Part shown: positions 52,337 through 61,488 of the stretch, one piece after another
Layout of the letters: each line of letters opens with the position of its first letter
Position numbering within the stretch: position 1 is the stretch's first letter
Assembly: GCA_040981125.1 (NCBI GenBank)
Contig: JANRMQ010000001.1
Span: forward strand, 868,001-932,000
Source: DASSBQ01 sp040981125
Lineage (GTDB): Bacteria > Nitrospirota > Nitrospiria > Nitrospirales > Nitrospiraceae
Reading direction: 5' to 3'
DNA: 64,000 bases
Made by a program: the position numbers and the translations under genes
The notes under the pieces: model-generated
The model's input: only the letters and a program-made list of their open reading frames with translations
The model's database searches: none
What the model was told of the DNA's origin: nothing

Positions 52337-53380
52337 ATGAGGAAACATCGCTCGTCCTCCGCCGTCGATCAGAACCCGCACTGGACTTGGCATGTGCTGG
52401 CTGCTTTGGCCGTCTTGCTGCTCGGTGTCGCAATGCTGCTTGTTCAGCTTGCCCCGGCCCACCAACAATTCGGACAGGCGCAACGGCATGTCCTCGCCGC
52501 AATCTGCGCCATGCTTGGAATAGGCTGCCTCATACCATGGTCGTTGCGTCGAATGCTCTCTCGTGACTGGCGCGCCGCCGTGGCTCGACGACCGGATTTC
52601 CTTTGCCCTTCGACCCACGATATCCTTCCGGCCGTTCGCCCTCCTGCGCTCAAAACTGCTTTGTGGCTTATCCTGATCCTGTGGATGGCATGGGTGATCT
52701 GGACGTTGACGATCAACGATGGCCCGGCGGCCGGCATGACTCTCGAGAACGGCTTGTTGCAGCACCTTACGGTGCTCTGCTATGGCGTCGCCGCCATTCT
52801 TTTGTTCCGGCTGGTGCTCCAGACTCTTGGGTCGGATGCCGCCCCCGGGTTTCGACGCTGGTGGCTTCTCATCCTCGCACTTGGATGCCTGGGAGTGGCG
52901 GGCGAGGAGATCAATTGGGGCCAGAGCCTCCTCGACTATGAAACACCGGAGTTTCTCGCCCACACGAACATTCAACAGGAGGTAAGTCTCCATAACTTAG
53001 AACTTCCAGGACTACCCGGTCGCCATTGGTCCAACGACATACTGTGGGGAATCTCGTTGTTGGGCGGCGCCGTTTTACCGATCGCCTTGTTGGCAAGCGC
53101 GCGGTTTCGACGAATGGCTTGGCGATGGGACATTCCTCTCCCACCCTGGATCAGCCAAAGTTATTTCTTGGCGGCCGCTCTCATCCCCCGCGACGGCAAT
53201 ATGCTAGGGCAACTGAGCCGTGACAACATTCCCTCTGAGCTGAGAGAAGTGACGATCGCTTTCGCCCTGCTGGTCTGGGCATGGGCGTTGTGGCGAGGAC
53301 GAATCATTACACCGGCTGATCTTGAGGATCATACGCGCCCAGGTGGCGGACCCGATGAAACTCGAATTCAGCGAGTCTAG
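52337..53380 (+). CDS. Polytopic membrane protein with EEINWGQ motif
   Basis: 347 aa with seven to eight helices. The motif GEEINWGQSLLDYETPEF, then an NIQQEVSLHNL segment, marks a family of uncharacterised bacterial integral-membrane proteins seen in polysaccharide loci. A charged Glu pair inside a membrane segment resembles proteases or exosortase-like enzymes but identity is unknown. It is divergent from the flippase (11-base gap, no clear ribosome site) and its last 74 bases overlap the end of the convergent glycosyltransferase gene. Confidence 0.8.
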   Translation: MRKHRSSSAVDQNPHWTWHVLAALAVLLLGVAMLLVQLAPAHQQFGQAQRHVLAAICAMLGIGCLIPWSLRRMLSRDWRAAVARRPDFLCPSTHDILPAVRPPALKTALWLILILWMAWVIWTLTINDGPAAGMTLENGLLQHLTVLCYGVAAILLFRLVLQTLGSDAAPGFRRWWLLILALGCLGVAGEEINWGQSLLDYETPEFLAHTNIQQEVSLHNLELPGLPGRHWSNDILWGISLLGGAVLPIALLASARFRRMAWRWDIPLPPWISQSYFLAAALIPRDGNMLGQLSRDNIPSELREVTIAFALLVWAWALWRGRIITPADLEDHTRPGGGPDETRIQRV

Positions 53381-54281
53381 GCCGGGCCTGTCCGGGGCCG
53401 GCGCAGTACCCCACGAATTCTCCGAGCGCGCTGATGAACAGGCCCAACAAGAGCATCGGCATGACACCGCGAGGAACTTTTTGCCATGCCCCGGATTCCC
53501 GGGCCTGCCCGATAATTCGCTTGATCCGTACAAATGGAATCAATGGTGAGGCCATTGCGTACAAGATTCGCCTGCCTATGCTCCAAGAACGGGATCGAGA
53601 AGAAGCAAAGACACGGCCGCTGTAAAATTGCGCCTGGAGCCAGGACGACAGCCGGCCAAAATTGAGGTGGGCGACCTGGGCGGCCGGCTCCAAATGAAGC
53701 TTATACCCTTTCTGTCGCAAGTCCCAATGCAACACGCTCTCCGCTTCGAGCATGGCCTCGAGATCGGAACCATACGCGAGAAGCACGCTTTTCTTGTAAC
53801 TGCTATTGTGTCCGGGGAGATGCTCGGGATGTCCGGCTTTGCCAGGATACAGCCAGGGCGCATACGCAATGAGCAGATCGGCCCAGCTGACGATGCTCCG
53901 CGGATTGGCATTGCGGACCACCGGACCGACCGCGGCCCATTCGGCATGATGCGCTGCCAGCAATGCCTCCGCCCATCCCGGAGCCGGAAAGGCATGATCC
54001 TCCGCCAAGGCTACGATCGGCGCTTTCGCCCGGCGCACTCCGGCGCAGTTGGCATAGGCAATAGATTGAATCGGTCCGACCTCCACCACTTGATACGTCA
54101 AGAAGCCGCGTAGCTCGTCGGGGTCCAGCCGCAGATCCTGCTCCCGCGGGACGACTATGACGAGTTCCATGCGATCACGAGCCTGCTGCCGCAGGAGATA
54201 ACGAATCGTGGTTCGAATGGTCGCATAGGTGTCTGGTGTGACGAGGATGACAGATAACTCCGGTTCTTGGACTGGTTTCAT
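53307..54281 (-). CDS. Family 2 glycosyltransferase
   Basis: 324 aa from the ATG at 54281; the frame to 54437 lies inside the next gene. GT-A fold: LSVILVTPDTYATIR, MELVIVVPRE, VALAEDHAFPAPGWAEALL (the acidic EDH resembles the DxD motif). Conserved Tyr/Trp rich C-terminal region and amphipathic helices suggest membrane association. Cotranscribed with the oxidoreductase gene 17 bases upstream. Tail overlaps the convergent membrane protein gene by 74 bases. Confidence 0.85.
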   Translation of the reverse strand: MKPVQEPELSVILVTPDTYATIRTTIRYLLRQQARDRMELVIVVPREQDLRLDPDELRGFLTYQVVEVGPIQSIAYANCAGVRRAKAPIVALAEDHAFPAPGWAEALLAAHHAEWAAVGPVVRNANPRSIVSWADLLIAYAPWLYPGKAGHPEHLPGHNSSYKKSVLLAYGSDLEAMLEAESVLHWDLRQKGYKLHLEPAAQVAHLNFGRLSSWLQAQFYSGRVFASSRSRSWSIGRRILYAMASPLIPFVRIKRIIGQARESGAWQKVPRGVMPMLLLGLFISALGEFVGYCAGPGQARPRLAEFEFHRVRHLGAYDPQDQPV

Positions 54282-54298
54282 ATGGACGCTCCAATGGA

Positions 54299-55357
54299 TC
54301 AGGTCTTGACAGTGATCGACTGTCCGGTCAACAAGGATTCCGTGGCAGCAACCGCCAACTGCACGGCGCGCCGTCCGTCCTCCACGGTGCAGCCGACTCG
54401 GGCGCCGGTTCGAATGCAATGGAGGAAATGTCGCCACTGCGCGTCATAGGAGGCGGCGATCTCGCCTCCGCACCTCATCCGGCTTACGGCATATGGCCAT
54501 GCCATGAATTTGCCATACGCGCCACGGATGAGGCCGGCAAGACCGGCCCGCTCCGGATATTGGTGCAGGCCGTCGTAGCGATAGCAGGAAACCTGGAGCC
54601 GGCCGGCTTCACCATAGCATTCCAGTTCATGGGTTTCGCTGGTGCCGCTGGCGGCCACGGAAGAGACCAGTATGCCGTTTGCCATCCTCGCCGACACCAC
54701 CGCCGCCTCATCCTGCCAACGTTCCGAGCGGCCGGAGACGGAGATCTGCTGCACGTCGGTTGATAAGAGAAAACGCCATAGATCGAAATGATGCACGGCA
54801 AGATCCTGGAGGACGCCCCCGCCAAGAGAACGATCGCGCCGCCACGCCGGGATACGATCATCATGGCGCAGCGCGTTCGTGAAAATGGTCCGCACCAGCG
54901 AAAGCGAGCCGAGTCGCCCCTCATCGAGCATGGCCTTCGCCTGCAGAATCAGTCGATGCCAGCGGAGATTGAACCCGACCAAGACCTTGCGATCCGAGCC
55001 TGCAACGCATTCCACCAACCGATCCGCCTGCTCGATCGACAAGGTCATCGGCTTTTCGATAAACACATGCTTGCCGGCATGTATTGCCGCGATGGCAAGA
55101 TCGGCATGATCGGCGGGGGGCACACAGATCGCTACGGCCTCTACGTCCGCGCCGGCGATTACTTCAGAGGCCTCGGAAAAGCAGCGCCGTATGTTGAAGC
55201 GGCCACCGAGTTCCTGCGCTCGCTGCAAGTCCCTATCGACCAGCGCCACCACGGCGTAACCGGGAATCCTGCGCAAGGCGGGCAGATGCAAGTTGGCGGT
55301 GGCCCACCCGCACCCGATGATTCCGAGTTTCAGCTTCTCGTTGTACCCCGTCGACAT
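54299..55357 (-). CDS. Gfo/Idh/MocA-type sugar oxidoreductase
   Basis: 352 aa from the ATG at 55357. Rossmann fold LKLGIIGCGWATANLHLPAL, then ICVPPADHADLAIAAIHAGK and FIEKPMTLSIEQADRLV (EKP motif), followed by the C-terminal beta sheet domain (GGGVLQDLAVHHFDLWRFL). Family members oxidise or reduce sugars, nucleotide sugars or inositols with NAD(P). The position between glycosyltransferase and mutase-like genes suggests nucleotide-sugar modification for the polysaccharide. 14 bases from the upstream stop. Confidence 0.9.
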   Translation of the reverse strand: MSTGYNEKLKLGIIGCGWATANLHLPALRRIPGYAVVALVDRDLQRAQELGGRFNIRRCFSEASEVIAGADVEAVAICVPPADHADLAIAAIHAGKHVFIEKPMTLSIEQADRLVECVAGSDRKVLVGFNLRWHRLILQAKAMLDEGRLGSLSLVRTIFTNALRHDDRIPAWRRDRSLGGGVLQDLAVHHFDLWRFLLSTDVQQISVSGRSERWQDEAAVVSARMANGILVSSVAASGTSETHELECYGEAGRLQVSCYRYDGLHQYPERAGLAGLIRGAYGKFMAWPYAVSRMRCGGEIAASYDAQWRHFLHCIRTGARVGCTVEDGRRAVQLAVAATESLLTGQSITVKT

Positions 55358-55371
55358 GTCGAGACCATCAC

Positions 55372-56859
55372 CTATACCGTCCGTGACAATTGCTTCGAAG
55401 GGCGCGCCTCTCTCACTTCTTCCAGGTAGTGATCGTGTCCCGAGTGTTTCCACGTCGTTTGGCGCTCGCCACGGACGACCCGTTCGGCCGCCTTCATGCC
55501 GGTCAGCATCGCATGGTCTTGATTGTCGTACCTGTGCAGCCCATTGCGGCCGATCGTATGGGCGTTGTGAAATCGCTTCACATATTGCTCAATGGTCGCC
55601 AAGGCGTCCCGATAGGTGGAATCATAGATCGGATAGGCTTTCGGCATACGGAAGACGCAGCCATCTTCGACTTCCTCTGGTCGGATCAGTCCGATTCTGG
55701 CGCTCTCCCGTGTGCCGAGCGCAATGAGTTGGCTGTCGGATAAAGACCACAGGTCGTCTCCCTCTTGGCAGAAATATTCCAGCCCCAGGCTGGATTTCGC
55801 CTGATCCGGCACCATGTCGGGGCTCCAATTCTTGAAGTTTTGTATCCGCCCCACCTTCACGTCCGGATCATGGATATAGATCCAGTTGTCGGGGAAAAGA
55901 TGGGCGCGATTGACGATGAGGCACACGGTTAAAAAGTCTCGGTAGCGCAAGCGACGAGCCGCGGCGAGCACATCGGGCGGGGGTTCCGGGCGCAGCTTGA
56001 AAATGAATTCGGTGATCGGCATGCTCGATATGATTTCGGAAACCGGGACATGCTGCCGGCCGTTGGGAGTCTCCATCACGGCCTCGCGGATCGCATTTCC
56101 ATCGTGGCCTATTTCGATCACGGATAAATTCAAACGAACCGTGCCGCCATATTGGCGAATGCGCTCCTGCACGGCGCTCCACATCATGCCCGGTCCCAGG
56201 CGGGGATAGGAAAATTCTTCTATCAATGTGCGAATCCGGCCTTTTCTTCTCCACATCATATTGAGGAATGCGGTCTTCAGCGACAGATCTTTAATCCGTT
56301 GCGCCGCCCACTCGGCCTTCAATTCGGAGCAGGATATCCCCCACACTTTCTCGGTGTATCGCCTGAAAAACGTTTCGAAGAGCCGTTGCCCGAATCGATT
56401 CGTGACCCACTGCTCAAAAGTTTCCTCCCGTCGATGAGGAAAACATTGCCAGTACAGATAACTCACGATAATACGGACCGTTTCGCCGAGTCCCAGGTGA
56501 CCCAATACATTCAGTGGGCGTAGCGGGTAATGGAAAAACCGTTGTCTGTAATAAATGCGCGACAACCGCGGCCGGATAAGGAAATCTTTTCCGAGCATGT
56601 CTTCCCAGAATTGTTTGACCAATTCCGACGTGGTAAAGAACCGATGACCGCCCATGTCGAACCGGAATCCCTTGTAACATTCGGTGCGCGCCATCCCTCC
56701 AACGGTGTCCGAGCGCTCGGCCACGACAGGTTTGAGACCACGCCGCGCCAACTCCATTCCGGCGGTGAGACCGGCAGGCCCCGCGCCGATTACCAGAACG
56801 GTTCCTTCTCTAGCTCCTTGATGCCGCTGTTCCTGCAGCCGATTGTTCGTTGAATTCAC
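55372..56859 (-). CDS. FAD-dependent UDP-galactopyranose mutase/protoporphyrinogen-oxidase-like protein
   Basis: 495 aa flavoprotein. VLVIGAGPAGLTAGMELARR is the FAD-binding loop; DMGGHRFFT and the C-terminal GLHRYDNQDHAM segment correspond to the mutase/amine-oxidase family. A FEQWVTNRFGQRLFETFF region and the WGISCSELKAEWAAQRIK segment are as in UDP-sugar mutase-like proteins common in polysaccharide loci. A genuine UDP-galactopyranose mutase is likely but not certain, because related proteins desaturate other substrates. Cotranscribed with the downstream oxidoreductase. Confidence 0.8.
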   Translation of the reverse strand: MNSTNNRLQEQRHQGAREGTVLVIGAGPAGLTAGMELARRGLKPVVAERSDTVGGMARTECYKGFRFDMGGHRFFTTSELVKQFWEDMLGKDFLIRPRLSRIYYRQRFFHYPLRPLNVLGHLGLGETVRIIVSYLYWQCFPHRREETFEQWVTNRFGQRLFETFFRRYTEKVWGISCSELKAEWAAQRIKDLSLKTAFLNMMWRRKGRIRTLIEEFSYPRLGPGMMWSAVQERIRQYGGTVRLNLSVIEIGHDGNAIREAVMETPNGRQHVPVSEIISSMPITEFIFKLRPEPPPDVLAAARRLRYRDFLTVCLIVNRAHLFPDNWIYIHDPDVKVGRIQNFKNWSPDMVPDQAKSSLGLEYFCQEGDDLWSLSDSQLIALGTRESARIGLIRPEEVEDGCVFRMPKAYPIYDSTYRDALATIEQYVKRFHNAHTIGRNGLHRYDNQDHAMLTGMKAAERVVRGERQTTWKHSGHDHYLEEVREARPSKQLSRTV

Positions 56860-56890
56860 ATGCCACCCACTCGAAACTTGCCTGACCGAC

Positions 56891-58027
56891 TCATGATCGA
56901 CTCCCGCTTCCGATTGAGGCCGACTTGGATGTTCGGGCGATCATGGCACGGAAGAACATCGTCAGCCGGGGTACAAGACCATAGCGAAGCAACCCGGCTG
57001 CAAACGCCAGACCGCCGTAGGCGAATGATAGCCAGTGCAGAGGAATAACAGTCAAAGCGAATACTAAACCCCGTTGCGCGATAAAAAAACGATAGAGTCG
57101 GGCATTGAGCATCAATAGGAGAAGCACCAAACTTGCCGGCACGATCAGCATCGCCGGAGACCATGCCACCAGGGCCGTGGTCGGCAGAAGAGCCAACACA
57201 GCAATAGTGCTTAGGCGGTCTGAATATCGCAAGTTGAGATCGTTGCGGAAGACTCGATGGCGCATGAGAAGCTCGGTCCACGGCAGCGCTCGATCATGAA
57301 TGTCGGAACGGAGGAGCGAGACGAACCTCCAGGATTTGAGATGTTTGACCTGCAGCGTCTTATGGAGGCGTATCGGGTGGCTCGCCGCCCGTAAACGATA
57401 CCCCAGATCGATGTCTTCAACGCAGGGACGGCGATACCGTTCATCAAATCCGCCCATTGCCGAAAACACATCACGCCGAATCGCGCCGCACGCTCCCCAA
57501 AACGTCATGGCCTCTTCATTCGACTGTTGGTGCACGTAATGATGCAAAAGATTCTTGTACTGAGATATGACGCCCGGCGCAGCCGGATCACGATCGTACG
57601 AGCCGATAATCGCAGCCGCATGCGGCGCATCGTCGAAACCTTCGGCAACTCGGCGTAGAAGATCAGGGGGCACCGCTATATCGGCATCAATGAACAAGAG
57701 GATTTCGCCGCGCGCCCGCCACGCTCCCTCATTCCTCGCCCGAGCGGGACCTCCTCGTTCAGCGAGACGGATGACGTGGGCATTAAATTGGCGGGCCATA
57801 TCAGCCGAGCCATCTGTATCTCCGTCGCACACCACAATCAGCTCAAGCGGCGCCGGCTGTAACGCGCTCACGGTTTCCAAACAATGCCGAAACTTTTCTC
57901 CGCCGTTGTAAACGGGAATCACGATCGAGATCGTCAGAGGATTATCCGCGCTTCGATCACTCACACCCTGCAGGGCTTTCCACACCGTCGGATTCTGGTT
58001 TTTATTATCAATATCAGTGACACGCAT
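56891..58027 (-). CDS. Family 2 glycosyltransferase with C-terminal membrane helices
   Basis: 378 aa. GT-A fold (ISIVIPVYNGGEKFRHCLET, ELIVVCDGDTDGS, EILLFIDADIAVPPDLL with the DxD pair), then a region containing FDERYRRPCVEDIDLGYRL and four C-terminal helices (about 255-350) probably anchoring the enzyme in the membrane. It starts the minus-strand run that continues to 53307; a 250-base gap upstream (58028-58277) holds a poor promoter-like pair (TTGACA at 58206-58201, TATCAT at 58181-58176, 19-base spacing). Donor sugar unknown. Confidence 0.88.
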   Translation of the reverse strand: MRVTDIDNKNQNPTVWKALQGVSDRSADNPLTISIVIPVYNGGEKFRHCLETVSALQPAPLELIVVCDGDTDGSADMARQFNAHVIRLAERGGPARARNEGAWRARGEILLFIDADIAVPPDLLRRVAEGFDDAPHAAAIIGSYDRDPAAPGVISQYKNLLHHYVHQQSNEEAMTFWGACGAIRRDVFSAMGGFDERYRRPCVEDIDLGYRLRAASHPIRLHKTLQVKHLKSWRFVSLLRSDIHDRALPWTELLMRHRVFRNDLNLRYSDRLSTIAVLALLPTTALVAWSPAMLIVPASLVLLLLMLNARLYRFFIAQRGLVFALTVIPLHWLSFAYGGLAFAAGLLRYGLVPRLTMFFRAMIARTSKSASIGSGSRS

Positions 58028-58277
58028 GCAGGCTACGGCCCCTTTACTTCTTTGACGAATCCCCTAGCGATAAAGTGAGAAAAAATGGAAGCGCGAGCTA
58101 CAGAGATGTCCGGCGACGAGAGGATGCAAGACAATCAAGGGTCGTGAGGTCACCGATAACAGGCGCATGTCCGTAATGATACTCGGAAATTAATCATCCC
58201 TGTCAATACGAAACTGATGCTGAAGTATAGTTTTCATTGAGCCGCGGTGGATTCCTCGATTAAATAGGATGATTGCT

Positions 58278-59840
58278 TCACCGGCGTCTTTCACTCAACA
58301 CTGTAATGGAAAAAGGAGGCAGATCGATGCGGGTTGGATCTGCGATTTCAACATCGGGGGACCGTTCCCATATTGGAGCGGTATCGGTTGGTCCGGTCCC
58401 TCTGAACACCCATCGTTCCAAGGACTTCGAAGCCACCGGCCGGGTGGTGGAGACGGAGGCCGCCTGAACACCCGAGTCCTTGTTGAGCAGGAAAATTGTC
58501 ATTCCCTCCCCTTCCGGCATGTAGGAAGCGTAGGCACGGATAGGGTCATGGCTGGCCGCAGCCACCAACTGACCGCCGCTATACTGCCCCCAAATGGCAA
58601 CGGCTCGTCCCACCGGAAGCAATTCATTGGCAGGGCTTAACGCATCGTACACGCTAGGCGGAAATCGTTCCTCTATCCACCTTGTCGTCCAGAGGTGAAT
58701 GAAATCGATTTCGGGTACCGAGAGCAGTCGCCCGAAGAGGTCAAACGCAACTAAGGCATGGCCCAGATCGTTGTCGTTCGCCCAGGTGAAAATCGGTGAC
58801 CAATCCCCTACGTTGGCCTCAGTGACCGCAATACGCAGGCGCGGTCTATCCTGTGCCGGCGCATACGCATTGACGGCTTCAATTGCATCGACGACAGGGT
58901 CCGCCGGGTTGACCGATCTCCGGCGGTAGTAGTCATAGCTTTCCCAGCCCCACACGGGGTAAACATGAACGCTCAAAAAGTCTATTTTTGACGTAACCGA
59001 GGAAAGGACCTCGCGCCACCATTCCAAACCAAGTCCATTGGCGCCGATCTTAATGGTGGGATCCACAGCCTTCATTGCATCCGAAAACTCCTCCAAGTCG
59101 GCGGCATATTGTTCGGCAGTGGTGGACCCATTATTGGAATCGAGATAACTTTCATTCCCGATTTCCCAATACTTCACCCCATACCCTTTGGTAATGTTTG
59201 CATAACGCACCCATTCGACGGCCGTCTTCAAGAGCCGCGCTTTGTCGGGTGCAGTTCCCCCGTCTTCAGCCGGCTTGTACATGGAGTCGTAGCAGACCAC
59301 CAAGACCGGCTCGGCCCCCAGTTCGTTTGCAATGGCCATAAACTCGTCAAAATCCAGCGTGTCGCGCAACGTTCTTCGATCGGGGAAGGTAAACCGAACA
59401 TCGTTCGCGGGCCACTCTCCCCTTCCCGTTCTTGCGAGCGTGGGAACACTCTCGGTAAACGGCGGGACCGACCACAAATAGCCGTCGGAATCCTCTCCCC
59501 CGGGAAACCGCAACGATCCGACTCCCATCTCTTTGAGGGCCGCTTGCAGAGGTCTCCGGGGCCGGCGGGCTGCCTCATCATCCAAAAGAAAATTGAGGTT
59601 AATTCCCAGGCGCGTCTTTGTCAGGTCCGCCTTCCTTCGATCCGGGTCGATGAGAACGGCGCCGGGGGGCAGTGAGGATAGTGAGATGAAGTCATCCCTA
59701 CCGGCTCCCTGTATTGGCCGGCAACCGGTCAATACCGCGACCATGATCAGCCCAAGACCAACCGTCGCCGTCACGATCCGGGAGATTTCTTGGAGGCGCG
59801 CGCAGCGGCTGTCGCTGCGGATATCATGCGTGGCTCTCAT
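58278..59840 (-). CDS. Family GH51-like glycoside hydrolase lipoprotein
   Basis: 520 aa. Lipobox VLTGC (Cys40) after a long N-terminal region implies an exported lipoprotein. A clan-A barrel follows with acid/base Glu230 in KYWEIGNESY and probable nucleophile Glu341 in AVTEANVGDW; the order resembles alpha-L-arabinofuranosidase-type GH51/GH39 enzymes. C-terminal beta sandwich from about 430. It would hydrolyse a polysaccharide outside the cytoplasm and may trim or release the locus product. Its start overlaps the stop of the methyltransferase gene by one base. Confidence 0.78.
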   Translation of the reverse strand: MRATHDIRSDSRCARLQEISRIVTATVGLGLIMVAVLTGCRPIQGAGRDDFISLSSLPPGAVLIDPDRRKADLTKTRLGINLNFLLDDEAARRPRRPLQAALKEMGVGSLRFPGGEDSDGYLWSVPPFTESVPTLARTGRGEWPANDVRFTFPDRRTLRDTLDFDEFMAIANELGAEPVLVVCYDSMYKPAEDGGTAPDKARLLKTAVEWVRYANITKGYGVKYWEIGNESYLDSNNGSTTAEQYAADLEEFSDAMKAVDPTIKIGANGLGLEWWREVLSSVTSKIDFLSVHVYPVWGWESYDYYRRRSVNPADPVVDAIEAVNAYAPAQDRPRLRIAVTEANVGDWSPIFTWANDNDLGHALVAFDLFGRLLSVPEIDFIHLWTTRWIEERFPPSVYDALSPANELLPVGRAVAIWGQYSGGQLVAAASHDPIRAYASYMPEGEGMTIFLLNKDSGVQAASVSTTRPVASKSLERWVFRGTGPTDTAPIWERSPDVEIADPTRIDLPPFSITVLSERRR

Positions 59841-60562
59841 CAGGTCTTGGCGGTAAATCTGAGAATGTGACGAACATACACAGTCTCGTCCACCACGTTC
59901 AATTCCTGCTGAGTTTCACACCAGGCCTTTAGCTCCTGCAACCAGGGCACCTTGCGGCCGCCGACAGTAGCGTACATCTTCTGTGGCGTGATGCAGATGG
60001 GAATGAGCTCACCTTTCAGTGCCGCCTCCCACGTTGCCGCCGCCACGCCCGGGGTATGGGCCGACCTATAATCATCAATGGCGACGACACCGCCCGGTTT
60101 CAAGAGATCGCAAGCCGTGCGAATATCTTGACGTATGATTCGATAAAGATGGCTCCCATCAAGATGGACGAATCGGAAGGTTCTCCGTAGCTTCGCCAGG
60201 CGTTGAATTCGATCGGAATTGCAGACGAATATTTGTGGTAGCTCCGAATGGAGCTGAAGGTAACGCAATTCAAATGTTTGGCGGTCCAGGCCGGGATACC
60301 AGGCTTCTTTCTCGGCCTGGTTCTCAGCACTCTTTGCCCGCTTGTCGAATAAATCGCACACGATAAACCGCTCGTGTGCCTCGCGGAGAAATCCCAGAAA
60401 TGCCGCACTTTTGCCGTAGTACACGCCAATCTCCAAGAAATCACCGCTCATGCGACGACCGGTCTGTATCCTATTGATCGCCTCAAATATGATTGCATCT
60501 TCGCTGTAGAACCAGCCGTCAATGTCTTGTACGGCTTTGAACCGTCTATGTGGGTCCAACAT
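59840..60562 (-). CDS. Class I SAM-dependent methyltransferase (TylF-like)
   Basis: 240 aa from the ATG at 60562 (frame begins at 60598). Methyltransf_24 type: FLEIGVYYGKSAAFLGFLRE (SAM loop), FIVCDLFDKRA, FRFVHLDGSHLY and GGVVAIDDYRS motifs. Such enzymes often O-methylate sugars in polysaccharides, sometimes as chain terminators for ABC-exported glycans. That fits the divergent Wzm/Wzt exporter next to it, but is inference. Stop overlaps the glycosidase start. Confidence 0.85.
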   Translation of the reverse strand: MLDPHRRFKAVQDIDGWFYSEDAIIFEAINRIQTGRRMSGDFLEIGVYYGKSAAFLGFLREAHERFIVCDLFDKRAKSAENQAEKEAWYPGLDRQTFELRYLQLHSELPQIFVCNSDRIQRLAKLRRTFRFVHLDGSHLYRIIRQDIRTACDLLKPGGVVAIDDYRSAHTPGVAAATWEAALKGELIPICITPQKMYATVGGRKVPWLQELKAWCETQQELNVVDETVYVRHILRFTAKT

Positions 60563-60675
60563 CGAACCTCCACGCACCGGATTTGCCGCCGCGGCCAAAA
60601 AGAGTCTTGACTTGCGCCAGCCGCACTTTCTAAGCTCTGTGAGCTGATGAATTATCTCCTACCAATTGATCTCGA

Positions 60676-61428
60676 GTGATTTACTCCGCCGATCTTATAT
60701 GGCATTTGGTGCAGCGTGATTTCCAGCTCAGCCACATCGGCTCATTCCTTGGAGTCGGTTGGCGGATCCTTCTTCCGCTGGCCCAGCTCGCATTGCTTGT
60801 TCTCGTTTTCGGTTCCATAGTTCCACTTGATATTCCGGACTACCCGGCATTCATTTACAGCGCCCTGCTTCCATGGTTGTGGTTCAACAGCACATTGGGT
60901 TCGTCCGGTTTCCTATTTCTCGGCAACCGCGATCTCTTGCGCCGGCCGAATTTTTCTCCCATTGTACTGATCGTGGCAAACATGATTTCAACTTTAATTA
61001 CCTTTCTCGTGAGTCTCCCGCTCCTCTTTTTCTTGCTCGCGTGGTACGAGAGGCCGGTGAGCGGCGCCGTCGTATTGTTTCCTTTAATCCTTCTTGTTCA
61101 AGGCGTCCTTATCTTTGGGCTCAGTCTTATTATTGCGACGTACAACGTCTTTTATCGCGATATCGCCCATTTTGTGAGCATTATTCTGCCCATGCTGTTC
61201 TTCATCACGCCGGTTTTTTATCGCCCGATGGCCGAAGTGGAATATAGTTCTTGGTTTCAACTGAATCCCATGACGGCCTTGGTCCGCGCATATCGGGCGG
61301 TTTTCTTCCACGGAGCCATGCCGGAATGGAGCGCCGTCCTTATCGTAGCAGCCATCAGCCTGGCTCTATTGTGGGCCAGCTATACGGCGTATCGAAATCG
61401 GTTACCGGACATTATTGATATCTTGTGA
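60676..61428 (+). CDS. wzm: O-antigen ABC exporter permease (Wzm type)
   Basis: 250 aa, six helices, ABC-2 membrane domain: LVQRDFQLSHIGSFLGVGWRILLPLAQ at the N-terminus and the internal GLSLIIATYNVFYRDI are typical of Wzm/RfbA/TagG permeases. Encoded with GTG at 60676, 113 bases from the divergent methyltransferase gene; the ATPase gene follows after 60 bases. Exports polyprenyl-linked polysaccharide chains across the inner membrane. Confidence 0.92.
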   Translation: MIYSADLIWHLVQRDFQLSHIGSFLGVGWRILLPLAQLALLVLVFGSIVPLDIPDYPAFIYSALLPWLWFNSTLGSSGFLFLGNRDLLRRPNFSPIVLIVANMISTLITFLVSLPLLFFLLAWYERPVSGAVVLFPLILLVQGVLIFGLSLIIATYNVFYRDIAHFVSIILPMLFFITPVFYRPMAEVEYSSWFQLNPMTALVRAYRAVFFHGAMPEWSAVLIVAAISLALLWASYTAYRNRLPDIIDIL

Positions 61429-61488
61429 TCATCGCAAGGCTTCGATTCCGCGCCGACCGAGGGATCTAGCGACACAAGGACCGGTGTC

